From assembly GCA_947167345.1 (NCBI GenBank), contig CAMVHR010000034.1, forward strand, positions 1 through 32,633: 32,633 bases of DNA, given 5' to 3'. This DNA comes from an uncultured Treponema sp. (GTDB taxonomy: Bacteria > Spirochaetota > Spirochaetia > Treponematales > Treponemataceae). Position numbers and translations under genes: made by a program. Of the stretch, positions 8,567 to 16,061 are shown one piece after another (within the stretch, counting starts at the first letter, position 1; every line of letters starts with the position of its first letter). The notes beneath the pieces were generated by a model. The model was not told the origin of the DNA, did not search any database, and saw only the letters and a program-made list of their open reading frames with translations.

Positions 8567-9710
8567 ACACTCGAGGAACTCGACTTGTAATGCAAGTTGT
8601 TATTTCATAAGATATTGTGTCAGTCAGCCTTGCAATTTCTTCAGCTGACTGACAAGTGCCGTCTTTTTTTGAACCGAAAATAACAACATCGTCCCAACGT
8701 TTGACATCTGCATTGTTTTTACCTATGTCAATCATGCACTGATCCATGCAGATTCTTCCCCTTATCGGATAATTCTTTCCATGAATTGACACTGTAACTC
8801 CATTTTGTGAAAAACGCCGCATAAGTCCATCCCCATATCCGATTGGCAGCACTGCAATATCAGTATCTTCTGGGGCAATCCATGTTCTGCCGTATCCTAC
8901 ACTCTCACCTTTGGAAAAATGACGTATGCTACAAACTTTTGTCTTAAGAGACATTACAGGTTCTAGATGAACAGAAATATTTTTTGCTGCAAGGTATTTT
9001 TCATCAACTTTGTCTGCATAATATCCGTAGACGATAATTCCAGGTCTTACCATATCAAGATGCATTTTAGGACAGTCTAATGTTGCTGCTGAATTTGCAC
9101 AGTGACATATTCCGGGGGTGATTCCAGCATCCTTTACAGATTGTACAGCTGTCATAAAGTTTTCAAACTGTTTTTCGGTATATGTTTTACTAGTTTCCTG
9201 TGTATCATCACTTAATGCAAAATGAGTTCCTATGCCACCTAGATTCAAAATACCTGTCTGTTTTATTATTTTTGCAAGATTTCCAGCTTCATCGGGTTTT
9301 ACGCCTATTCTTCCCATTCCCGTATCGACTGCAATATGTACACTGTAGTTAGATTTTCCATTGATGCGGCAAGCTTCAGCAAAAGACTGTATATAATCTT
9401 CATCAAAAACAAATGGCGTGATATCATTTTTTACAACAGTGTCTATTTCTTCAGGATCACAAAGACTTAACATAATGACAGGTACTTTTATTCCTGCTTT
9501 TCTAAGCTGAACACCTTCTTCTGGTGTTGCAACAGCAAGAAAGTCTGCTCCTTCTTGTACAGCTGTTTTTGCACATTCAACAGCTCCATGTCCGTATGCA
9601 TTTGCCTTTACTGAAATGCAAAGTTTTGTAGAAGGGTGTAAAACTTTTTTTATTTCTTTTATATTATTCCTAAAGTTTTCGAGGTTGATTATTGCTCTGG
9701 TTGCTCTCAT
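8553..9710 (-). CDS. alr: Alanine racemase
   Basis: Alr interconverts L- and D-alanine and supplies D-Ala for peptidoglycan. The PLP-binding lysine is K35 in 'CISVKANAYGHGAVE', and the second catalytic base is the tyrosine in 'SVGYGRTW'. Other family blocks are 'VDTGMGRIGV', 'NSAATLD', 'VRPGIIVYG' and 'GRICMDQCMIDI'. The length of 385 is normal. The start, ATG at 9710 on the minus strand, has no Shine-Dalgarno but lies 9 bases downstream of a TACAAT box, suggesting a leaderless mRNA. It is divergent from trpS and convergent with folC. Confidence 0.96.
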   Translation of the reverse strand: MRATRAIINLENFRNNIKEIKKVLHPSTKLCISVKANAYGHGAVECAKTAVQEGADFLAVATPEEGVQLRKAGIKVPVIMLSLCDPEEIDTVVKNDITPFVFDEDYIQSFAEACRINGKSNYSVHIAVDTGMGRIGVKPDEAGNLAKIIKQTGILNLGGIGTHFALSDDTQETSKTYTEKQFENFMTAVQSVKDAGITPGICHCANSAATLDCPKMHLDMVRPGIIVYGYYADKVDEKYLAAKNISVHLEPVMSLKTKVCSIRHFSKGESVGYGRTWIAPEDTDIAVLPIGYGDGLMRRFSQNGVTVSIHGKNYPIRGRICMDQCMIDIGKNNADVKRWDDVVIFGSKKDGTCQSAEEIARLTDTISYEITTCITSRVPRVFIEH

Positions 9711-9719
9711 ATTTTATGT

Positions 9720-9747
9720 ATTGTAATCAAATCTCAAAAATATGCAA
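9720..9747 (-). promoter_or_regulatory. Candidate alr promoter giving a near-leaderless transcript
   Basis: Read on the minus strand: -35-like TTGCAT (9747-9742), a 16-base spacer, then -10 TACAAT (9725-9720). The ATG begins 9 bases after the -10 box, so transcription would start at or within 1-3 bases of the start codon. The -10 is 5/6 to consensus, the -35 only 3/6. A TTGACA further upstream (9770-9765) lacks a good -10 at normal spacing. Confidence 0.4.
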
Positions 9748-9775
9748 TAATGTGACCTCTTACTGTCAATTATTA

Positions 9776-9804
9776 TTGCTCCAACCTGTTAATTATGATA
9801 TTAT
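9776..9804 (+). promoter_or_regulatory. Candidate trpS promoter
   Basis: TTGCTC (9776-9781), a 17-base spacer and TATTAT (9799-9804) form a plausible housekeeping sigma-70 promoter. It would leave a leader of about 16 bases ending in a good ribosome-binding site before ATG 9828. The leader is too short for a T-box, TRAP site or leader-peptide attenuator, so tryptophan-responsive leader control is unlikely from this promoter. Confidence 0.45.
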
Positions 9805-9827
9805 CAACAGAAAAATAGAGAGGATAT

Positions 9828-10919
9828 ATGTCTGATATTGATAATAACAAAACTTTTGCTGCAGCTGTGGAGCGTAGCAATAAACTTGAACAGGAAATTA
9901 TAGCAAATCCAAAGAAATTTCGTGTGCTGACAGGAGACAGGCCTACTGGGCGACTACATATTGGTCATTATTTTGGTTCCTTAAAAAATCGTGTACGTCT
10001 TTCAAAATTAGGTGTCCCGACAATGATTTTGATTGCAGATTATCAGGTACTTACTGATCATGATGCTTATCAGGAAATAAGTCAGAATACAAAGCAACTT
10101 GTAATAGATTATCTTGCATGTGGCATAGAACCAGGGGAAGATGTTGTAATATATCCGCACAGTTATGTACCTGAAGCAAATCAGCTCATGTTGCCGTTTC
10201 TGACTCTCGTAACAAGTGCAGAGCTTGAAAGAAACCCTACTGTAAAGGAAGAAATTCAAAGTGCTCTACAGAATGGAAAAGTTAAGACAATTAATGCTGG
10301 AATGCTTACTTATCCAATCCATCAGGCTTGTGATATTCTTTTTTGCAAGGGAAATGTTGTTCCTGTAGGAAAAGATCAGCTTCCTCACATAGAACTTACG
10401 CGTACTATTGCTCGTAAATTCAATGAGAAATTCTGCAAAGATTCACAGCCAATTTTTCCGTTGCCAGATGCTTTGCTTTCGAAGACTCCAAGTATTCTTG
10501 GACTTGATGGTAGCCAGAAGATGAGCAAATCTCGCGGCAATGCCATTATGCTTTCTGCGACAGAAGATGAAACTGCAAAACTAATAAAAAAGGCTAAGAC
10601 TGATCAGGAACGCCATATTTCGTACGATCCGGTCAACAGACCTGAAGTAGCAAACCTCCTTATGCTTATTTCCCTGTGTACTGGCGATGCACCTGATGTA
10701 ATTGCCGAACGCATTGGTGATGGCGGAGGCGGTCTTTTAAAGTCAACACTAACAGAGGCATTGAACGAAGAACTTCGTCCTATACGTGCAAAGCGTGCAG
10801 AACTTGAGAAAAACCCTGACTACATACGAAAAGTTTTACTTGACGGCAGTCAGAGGGCACGAGAAATTGCCGTAAAAACTCTTGACGAAGTTCGTTCCGC
10901 TATGAATATGGTCATATAA
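9828..10919 (+). CDS. trpS: Tryptophanyl-tRNA synthetase
   Basis: This class I aminoacyl-tRNA synthetase charges tRNA-Trp. It has the HIGH motif in 'GRLHIGHYFG' (HIGH at 44-47) and an intact KMSKS loop in 'GSQKMSKSRGN' (231-235). 'TGDRPTGRLHIGHYFGSL' is the typical TrpRS opening of the Rossmann fold, and 'GKDQLPHIELTR' is also family-specific. At 363 residues it is ~30 longer than the common form because of an N-terminal extension before 'FRVLTGDRPTG'. The ribosome-binding site AGAGAGGATAT immediately precedes ATG 9828, supporting that long start. A MATE transporter gene begins 3 bases after its stop. Confidence 0.96.
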   Translation: MSDIDNNKTFAAAVERSNKLEQEIIANPKKFRVLTGDRPTGRLHIGHYFGSLKNRVRLSKLGVPTMILIADYQVLTDHDAYQEISQNTKQLVIDYLACGIEPGEDVVIYPHSYVPEANQLMLPFLTLVTSAELERNPTVKEEIQSALQNGKVKTINAGMLTYPIHQACDILFCKGNVVPVGKDQLPHIELTRTIARKFNEKFCKDSQPIFPLPDALLSKTPSILGLDGSQKMSKSRGNAIMLSATEDETAKLIKKAKTDQERHISYDPVNRPEVANLLMLISLCTGDAPDVIAERIGDGGGGLLKSTLTEALNEELRPIRAKRAELEKNPDYIRKVLLDGSQRAREIAVKTLDEVRSAMNMVI

Positions 10920-10921
10920 TA

Positions 10922-12265
10922 ATGACAAAAAACATGACGGATGGAAATCCGTTAAAACTTATAATACAGTTTTCTATTCCTCTGCTGCTCGGCAATCTGT
11001 TCCAGCAAACATACAATATGATAGATGCCATAATTGTTGGCAGATATCTGGGAACAGATTCACTTGCAGCAGTTGGAGCATCAAGTTCTGTTCAGTTTTT
11101 AATTTTAGGATTCTGCATTGGCATGTGCTGTGGCTTTGCAATTCCTATTGCTCAAAGATTCGGTGCAAATGATTATGACGGAATGAGGGAATATATTTTT
11201 CTAAATGGAATTCTTACAACTGCATTTGCCCTTATTATTACGATTGTTTGTGCTGTTCTGACACCTCAAATCCTTCACTTGCTAAAAACTCCTGAAAACA
11301 TATTCAATGATGCATACAGTTATTTGATTATCTTGTTTTTAGGGATTCCATTTACGCTTTTGTACAACACACTTGCTGGCATTCTTCGATCGGTTGGTGA
11401 CAGTAGGACTCCGTTTATATTCTTGGTCATCTCTGCATTGCTAAATATAATTCTTGATGTTCTGTTTATTGTAATAATAAAATGGGGTTGTGCAGGAGCT
11501 GCGTTTGCAACTATTGTATCTCAGGCAATCAGTGGTTTTCTGTGTATTTTACTTATAAAATTCAAATTCCAAATTTTACAAATACTACCTGAAAATAAAA
11601 AATGGAACTATACAAAAATAAAAAATCTTTTAAGGACTGGAGTTCCTATGGGGTTGCAGTTTTCAATTACGGCAATAGGAAGTATGGTTCTGCAAGCTTC
11701 TAATAATAATTTGGGCAGTATTTATGTAAGTGCATTTACTGCTGGAACAAAAATAAAACAGTTGACGATGTGTCCGTTTGATGCCCTTGCAACTGCGGTT
11801 TCTACTTTTGCAAGTCAGAATTATGGAGCTGGTAAAATAGAACGCATAAAAAAAGGTCTTGTTCAAGGTGTATCTGTTGGAATTTCTTACGGATTTATGA
11901 TTGGTCTAGTGCTAATTTTCTTCGGTAGGTATATTTCAATGATTTTTATAAGCGGTTATGAAATTCCTGTTTTGGATGCTTCACAAAAATATGCATACTG
12001 TATGGGATTTTTCTATTGGCTTTTAGGAATTCTTAATGTTCTTAGAATGACTACTCAAGGCTTAGGCTATTCTGATAGAGCTGTATTTGCTGGAATAATG
12101 GAAATGTTAGCCAGATGCCTTGTCAGCTTTTTCTTTGTACCTGCATTCGGTTATACTGCAATATGTTTTGCAGATCAAACAGCTTGGCTATTTGCAGTTA
12201 TATATATTACGCCAACCTGTTATTTCTGCATAAGAAAAATAGAAAAAAAACTTGTTAGGAGTTAA
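10922..12265 (+). CDS. MATE-family multidrug/cation antiporter
   Basis: The 447-residue protein is hydrophobic throughout, with about twelve membrane spans in two halves, as expected for MATE exporters, which pump cationic compounds out in exchange for Na+ or H+. The opening 'GNPLKLIIQFSIPLLLGNLFQQTYNMIDAIIVGRYLG'-type pattern is characteristic (seen at residues ~8-44), followed by 'LAAVGASSSV'; the second half has 'LRTGVPMGLQFSITAIGSMVLQ'-type and 'AFASQNYGAG'-like blocks ('FASQNYGAGK'). It closely follows trpS, so the two are likely co-transcribed. The Shine-Dalgarno is weak. The substrate cannot be predicted. Its stop codon directly abuts the stop of the convergent cca gene. Confidence 0.92.
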   Translation: MTKNMTDGNPLKLIIQFSIPLLLGNLFQQTYNMIDAIIVGRYLGTDSLAAVGASSSVQFLILGFCIGMCCGFAIPIAQRFGANDYDGMREYIFLNGILTTAFALIITIVCAVLTPQILHLLKTPENIFNDAYSYLIILFLGIPFTLLYNTLAGILRSVGDSRTPFIFLVISALLNIILDVLFIVIIKWGCAGAAFATIVSQAISGFLCILLIKFKFQILQILPENKKWNYTKIKNLLRTGVPMGLQFSITAIGSMVLQASNNNLGSIYVSAFTAGTKIKQLTMCPFDALATAVSTFASQNYGAGKIERIKKGLVQGVSVGISYGFMIGLVLIFFGRYISMIFISGYEIPVLDASQKYAYCMGFFYWLLGILNVLRMTTQGLGYSDRAVFAGIMEMLARCLVSFFFVPAFGYTAICFADQTAWLFAVIYITPTCYFCIRKIEKKLVRS

Positions 12266-13681
12266 TTAACCCGTTACTTTATATTTTTGCTGATAAATAT
12301 TTTTAGCAAGTTCTGTAAGTTTTTCCTTTGTATTCATAGTAGGGGAGTCTGTCACGGTTTCAAACAGTTCCTTTAAAATCATTCCCAAATACTTTCCTTT
12401 TGGAATTCCCAAGTTCATTAGGTCAGCCCCGTTTACTTCAAGGTCTTTTAGGCTTAGAGCAGCTTTTTCTTCTGTTATTTTTTTTATTCTCTGATTAAGC
12501 TCGTCAAGATTCTTTAATGTAGGGCTTCCCAAAACAACAGGTGCATTGTGCATTCCATAAACGTCAGAAATACGCAGATCAAAAAGGTCTTTTAGATTTT
12601 CAAGTCCTATGCGGATAATAAACCGTCTGACAGCTGCATCAGTCCATGAACTTTCATAAAAAAACATATGTTCTTTTACCAAATGTGCAACACGTGCAAT
12701 TTGTTCATTAGAAAACTTGAGATTAGTCATGGAACTTCTGGCTTTTTTTTCAGAAATGCTTTCATGCCCATGAAAATGTATTATATCATACCCATCTTTT
12801 TTCTCTACAGTCTTGGCTTCTGGCTTTCCTATGTCATGATAGAATGCAGCAAGCCGTACAATAAGATTATCTTGTGGTGCACCATCGCAGGCATATAAAA
12901 GATGGTCTGCTACATCAAAGTCATGGAATCCCCTTTTGTCTGACTGAATGCAATTCCTACAAACTTTGAATTCAGGAATAAATATATCCAAAAGACCTGT
13001 CTGCTCCAAAATCCGTAAAGATTTACTTGGAAGAGGGGTAGAAAGCATCTTGCAAAATTCATCCCTGAAACGTTCCATTGATATGGAAGCTGTTTTTTTT
13101 CGGACGGTCAAATCAGAAAGAGCCGTCATAGTGTTTTCTTCTATATCAAATCCTAATTGTCCTGCAAATCTTACAGCCCGAACAGGTCGAAGTCCGTCTT
13201 CATCAAAGCGTTCCAACGGATTCCCTACAGTGCGGATTATTCTTTTATGAATGTCCTGAATTCCTTTAAATGGGTCAATAAGCTGACCTGTAGAAAGGTC
13301 TGCGGCTATGGCATTCATTGTAAAGTCTCGGCGTGACAGATCTTCTTCTATTGTGGATGCATATTCTACTTTGTCTGGATGCCGTCCATCTGTATAGCCG
13401 ACATCAGTTCTGAATGTTGTTGTTTCAAGTTCCAAACCAAAAATGTGAATTGTTACGGTTCCATGTGCGATACCCGTTGGAATGACTTTGTGAAAGATTC
13501 CCATTACTTGCTGCGGTGTTGCATCTGTCGCAAGATCCCAGTCATGACTTTCTTTTCCTAGAATCATGTCACGTACAGCACCACCTACAAGATATGCTTT
13601 AAATCCGTTTTTTTTGAACAGGTCATTGACCTTTTTTAGTTCATTGGGTATTGGTATATGAGATTTTACATTTAGCAGCAT
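12266..13681 (-). CDS. cca: CCA-adding enzyme / class II tRNA nucleotidyltransferase with HD domain
   Basis: This enzyme family adds or repairs the 3' CCA of tRNA. The class II nucleotidyltransferase head shows 'YLVGGAVRDMILGK' (30-43) and the metal-binding D-x-D in 'HDWDLAT'. 'SRRDFTMNAIA' and 'EDGLRPVRAVRFAGQLGFD' follow. An HD domain, 'AAFYHDIGKPEAK', comes next. I chose ATG 13681 because homology-like sequence starts just after it. The open frame extends to ATG 13741, but those 20 extra residues ('MVKFYTFIDVYF...') overlap the probable promoter. The length from 13681 is 471. A poly(A) polymerase or A-adding subtype cannot be excluded without alignment. It is convergent with the MATE gene, stop to stop, and divergent from thiN. 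Confidence 0.88.
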   Translation of the reverse strand: MLLNVKSHIPIPNELKKVNDLFKKNGFKAYLVGGAVRDMILGKESHDWDLATDATPQQVMGIFHKVIPTGIAHGTVTIHIFGLELETTTFRTDVGYTDGRHPDKVEYASTIEEDLSRRDFTMNAIAADLSTGQLIDPFKGIQDIHKRIIRTVGNPLERFDEDGLRPVRAVRFAGQLGFDIEENTMTALSDLTVRKKTASISMERFRDEFCKMLSTPLPSKSLRILEQTGLLDIFIPEFKVCRNCIQSDKRGFHDFDVADHLLYACDGAPQDNLIVRLAAFYHDIGKPEAKTVEKKDGYDIIHFHGHESISEKKARSSMTNLKFSNEQIARVAHLVKEHMFFYESSWTDAAVRRFIIRIGLENLKDLFDLRISDVYGMHNAPVVLGSPTLKNLDELNQRIKKITEEKAALSLKDLEVNGADLMNLGIPKGKYLGMILKELFETVTDSPTMNTKEKLTELAKNIYQQKYKVTG

Positions 13682-13690
13682 ATTGATTTT

Positions 13691-13719
13691 ATTATAACAG
13701 AGCCTGAAATAAACGTCTA
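13691..13719 (-). promoter_or_regulatory. Candidate cca promoter giving a near-leaderless transcript
   Basis: On the minus strand TAGACG (13719-13714) is followed after 17 bases by a perfect TATAAT (13696-13691). Nine bases then separate the -10 box from ATG 13681, exactly as at alr. There is no Shine-Dalgarno between them. This supports ATG 13681 over ATG 13741 as the start. Confidence 0.45.
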
Positions 13720-13740
13720 TAAACGTGTAAAATTTTACCA

Positions 13741-13796
13741 TTGTATGAAATGGAATATGTCATTATAATGTATGAAATGGAATATGTCATTATAAT
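13741..13796 (+). promoter_or_regulatory. Candidate thiN promoter with duplicated -10 box
   Basis: TTGTAT (13741-13746), a 17-base spacer and TATAAT (13764-13769) make one candidate promoter. The second repeat copy gives another TATAAT (13791-13796), with ATGTAT (13768-13773) at the -35 position. Transcription from the second copy would give a leader of about 10 bases that still contains AGGGAG (13802-13807), the ribosome-binding site. Neither leader is long enough for a TPP riboswitch. Confidence 0.4.
13743..13796. repeat. Perfect 27-bp tandem duplication (two copies)
   Basis: Bases 13743-13769 and 13770-13796 are identical 27-base units. Each ends in TATAAT. The repeat lies between the divergent cca and thiN genes and doubles a -10 box upstream of thiN. 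It is a seen fact; its effect on expression is inference. Confidence 0.97.
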
Positions 13797-13814
13797 TTTG
13801 CAGGGAGAAAAAAA

Positions 13815-14546
13815 TTGCACATAGTTGTTTTTACTGGCGGCGGTTTCACTTCGCCAAAAGATTCAGTTTTCTATTTTGAAACTTTTTCTGTTATAGATTT
13901 TGTTATTGCTGCTGATTCTGGAGCCGACACATTAAAAAAATATCAGGAATTCTATAATAACAGCATAGACTTTTCTCCTGATTTGATTCTCGGAGACATG
14001 GATAGTATTGCTAGCAAAGAATTCTTATTAAAATATAATGATAAGATACAGGTTTTTCCTACAGATAAAAACTATACAGATACCGAACTTGCATTGGAAA
14101 AAGCTTGTGCACTTACGAAAAAAAACAGTAGCAAAAATGAAAATATCATAACTCTTATAGGTGGAGCAGCGGGATTTTCCGACCACTTTATCGGTATTTT
14201 AGATACGTTCAGTACAGAAAATCATGCAGACTTCTGGTTGTGCGGTGAACAGATATTCTGTTTTTTAAAAAACAATGATGTCCTTTATATTTCAAACATA
14301 AAAGTTAATGATAGGGTGTCCATAGCCCGTACAACAGATATGTATAAGGGAGGGCATATCGACACCGAAGGATTGGAATGGGAAAGTCATTTGTTTAGGA
14401 AAAATGGAATGCCAAGCATATCAAACAGGATATCAGATAGCTATTTAAAAAATGGGAAACCTGTAAAAGTATCTGTTTGGAAAGGAAAATTCCTTGTTAT
14501 AGTTCCTGCAAGTGCAATCCTAAGGAAAGAAAAGTTATGCTCCTGA
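13815..14546 (+). CDS. thiN: Thiamine pyrophosphokinase
   Basis: The enzyme transfers pyrophosphate from ATP to thiamine, making the cofactor TPP. Family motifs are present: 'AADSGAD' (32-38), 'LILGDMDS' (57-64) and 'DKNYTDTELALEKA' (84-97), which together form the ATP/Mg site. 'IGGAAGFSDH' is in the place of the usual G-G-x-G-G-R-x-D-H. The length of 243 is slightly above the usual ~215. The start is a TTG at 13815 with Shine-Dalgarno AGGGAG (13802-13807) 7 bases upstream; no ATG is nearby. The last 50 bases overlap the antisense small membrane gene. A salvage role is likely, as no thiamine biosynthesis genes are nearby. Confidence 0.9.
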   Translation: MHIVVFTGGGFTSPKDSVFYFETFSVIDFVIAADSGADTLKKYQEFYNNSIDFSPDLILGDMDSIASKEFLLKYNDKIQVFPTDKNYTDTELALEKACALTKKNSSKNENIITLIGGAAGFSDHFIGILDTFSTENHADFWLCGEQIFCFLKNNDVLYISNIKVNDRVSIARTTDMYKGGHIDTEGLEWESHLFRKNGMPSISNRISDSYLKNGKPVKVSVWKGKFLVIVPASAILRKEKLCS

Positions 14547-14856
14547 GAATTATAAAAACAGCAGAATCAACTGTTATAATTAAAATATAGCCTAGCATAT
14601 ACAAAATGTATTTTTTTTCTTTTTTTGAAAATAAAAGGACAAGACTTTGTATAATACCTGCAAATGAAAAAATTATGAGCATAACAGAATCAATAGAGCA
14701 GAACAAGAGTAAAAAACGTTGCGTACTGTCTAAAAAATTTTGAAAACTTCCTCTAACATACAGAATTAGCAAAACAATCAGCTGAAGGACAAGAAATAGC
14801 GTAAAGCGCTTTACGAGACGAAAGAAAAAAGTGTTATCCTGAATATTATGTTTCAT
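14497..14856 (-). CDS. Small membrane protein of unknown function
   Basis: This 119-residue frame starts at ATG 14856 (an in-frame TTG lies 9 bases further up). It opens with a positively charged tail ('MKHNIQDNTFFFRLVKRF'), followed by about three to four hydrophobic spans: 'TLFLVLQLIVLLILYV', 'RFLLLFCSIDSVMLIIFSFAG', 'YILYMLGYILIITVDSAVFI' and a shorter last one. The charged-then-hydrophobic layout resembles a real inner-membrane protein, and it fills the otherwise empty 14547-14854 gap. Against it: no Shine-Dalgarno, a 50-base convergent overlap with thiN, and no recognisable family. Its start codon sits in the same CATG as a possible start of the divergent SPFH-like gene. Confidence 0.55.
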   Translation of the reverse strand: MKHNIQDNTFFFRLVKRFTLFLVLQLIVLLILYVRGSFQNFLDSTQRFLLLFCSIDSVMLIIFSFAGIIQSLVLLFSKKEKKYILYMLGYILIITVDSAVFIILRSITFLSLGLHLQEL

Positions 14857-14893
14857 GTTGTACAAAATCTTTAAACAATATACAATATACAGG

Positions 14894-15682
14894 ATGAGAC
14901 GATTCTTTGCAAATCTTTTTATATTAATTATTTTTGCCGGTGTTGTTTTTTTTATAGGCTGGATTCAGTTTAGTGTAAAGCCTGGAACTTGTGGCGTTCT
15001 GGTGTCTAAAACAAGTGGGGTATTAAAAACTCCTGTTTTGCCAGGGCAATTTGCATGGAGATGGGAAAAACTTCTTCCTACAAATGCAAATCTTATCATT
15101 TTTTCAATGGATTCTTATAAGAGTAATCAGGAATACTCCGGGGCATTACCTTCAAATGAGATTTATGAAAAACTTCTTGATAATAATGTTGATTTTTCTT
15201 ACAACATAAAAATGTCAATCGTGCTGTCCATGTCTCCTGAGGAAATTGTAAAACATGTAGCTGCTAATGAAATAAAATCTCAGGAAGAGTTAAATACATT
15301 TCTAGAAAACAAAGCTATGATTCTTGCAAAGGAAATTGCAGAATACCTTCTTAATTCTGCAAAGGATAAGGTGATTACACATCCAAAAGCCTTGGATGGA
15401 GATACACTGAAGTTACTGGCTTCCAGAAATAAAGATTTTTCCGACATAGTTTTGCAGTCTGTAGAATTTGATAATGTAAAAATTCCTGATTTTGAAATGT
15501 ATGAAAATGCAAAGGAACTTTATGAAACCTACAAAAAGGATTTACAGGATGTTATAAAAGAAAAACTTGCGGCTCCTGTAGTACAACACATTCAAATACA
15601 ACAGGAACAACTTCTGCAGCAGACTGTTCAGGAAAATATTGAATCAACTTCAGAAATAGGAGCAACAGATGAACAGCAATAA
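14894..15682 (+). CDS. SPFH/band 7-like membrane-anchored protein
   Basis: The product has an N-terminal anchor starting 'MRRFFANLF', hydrophobic to about residue 22, then 'VKPGTCGVLVSKTSGVLKTPVLPG', the pattern that opens SPFH/band 7 domains (x-P-x-x-x-G-V-V...G-x-x-x-x-x-x-L-x-P-G). A mixed alpha/beta region and a Glu/Lys-rich helical tail follow ('ENAKELYETYKKDLQDVIKEK'), ending in a Gln-rich segment. Such proteins form membrane-associated oligomers; no activity can be claimed. The open frame also has ATG 14855, which would add 13 residues. I prefer 14894 because the anchor follows it directly and TTGTAC-17-TACAAT (14858-14886) lies just upstream, but the choice is open. The 3' end overlaps the chorismate mutase gene by 14 bases. 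Confidence 0.75.
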   Translation: MRRFFANLFILIIFAGVVFFIGWIQFSVKPGTCGVLVSKTSGVLKTPVLPGQFAWRWEKLLPTNANLIIFSMDSYKSNQEYSGALPSNEIYEKLLDNNVDFSYNIKMSIVLSMSPEEIVKHVAANEIKSQEELNTFLENKAMILAKEIAEYLLNSAKDKVITHPKALDGDTLKLLASRNKDFSDIVLQSVEFDNVKIPDFEMYENAKELYETYKKDLQDVIKEKLAAPVVQHIQIQQEQLLQQTVQENIESTSEIGATDEQQ

Positions 15683-16061
15683 CAGGCTTTTTTGTATTCG
15701 TGGGGCAGTTTGTACTGAAAACAATGCCGAATCAATTATAAAAAATGTAGAGCAGCTTTTTAAAACAATAGTTAAAGAGAACAACTTAGTAAGTGAGAAA
15801 AACTTTGTTTCAGTACAATTTACTGTAACCCCTGATATAGACGAATTAAATCCAGCTGCAGCTTTGCGAAGAGGTAATCTTGGAATTGATGTGTCGCACA
15901 TTCCTTTATTCTGCTCCCAGGAGCCTGTCATGAAAAATTCATTACAAAATGTCATACGAATGATGATTACCGTATATTTGCAGGAAGATGCTACGATACA
16001 ATCTGTTTACTTGAATGGTGCTGAAGTTTTACGTCCAGATTTAACAAGAGGTAATTCTTAA
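15669..16061 (+). CDS. aroH: Chorismate mutase, AroH type
   Basis: AroH-type enzymes convert chorismate to prephenate in Phe/Tyr synthesis. The 130-residue protein matches the small trimeric AroH fold. It begins 'CIRGAVCTENNAESI', compared with the family's I-R-G-A-T-T-V-E. Residues corresponding to the Bacillus AroH active site all appear conserved: R11, C82 and E85 ('FCSQE'), R97 ('VIRMM') and Y114 ('VYLNGA'). 'FTVTPDIDELNPAAALR' is also diagnostic. Shine-Dalgarno AGGAG (15658-15662) sits 6 bases before ATG 15669, inside the SPFH-like gene. The stop shares one base with the glycogen synthase start (TAATG). No other aromatic biosynthesis gene is in the window. Confidence 0.88.
   Translation: MNSNNRLFCIRGAVCTENNAESIIKNVEQLFKTIVKENNLVSEKNFVSVQFTVTPDIDELNPAAALRRGNLGIDVSHIPLFCSQEPVMKNSLQNVIRMMITVYLQEDATIQSVYLNGAEVLRPDLTRGNS

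Noticed and set aside
9805..9827. T-box or attenuator in front of trpS
   Set aside because: The leader from the best promoter is ~16 bases, far too short for either.
13797..13814. TPP riboswitch in front of thiN
   Set aside because: The leader is at most about 40 bases from the first candidate promoter and lacks the conserved CTGAGA and ACCTGA-type blocks.
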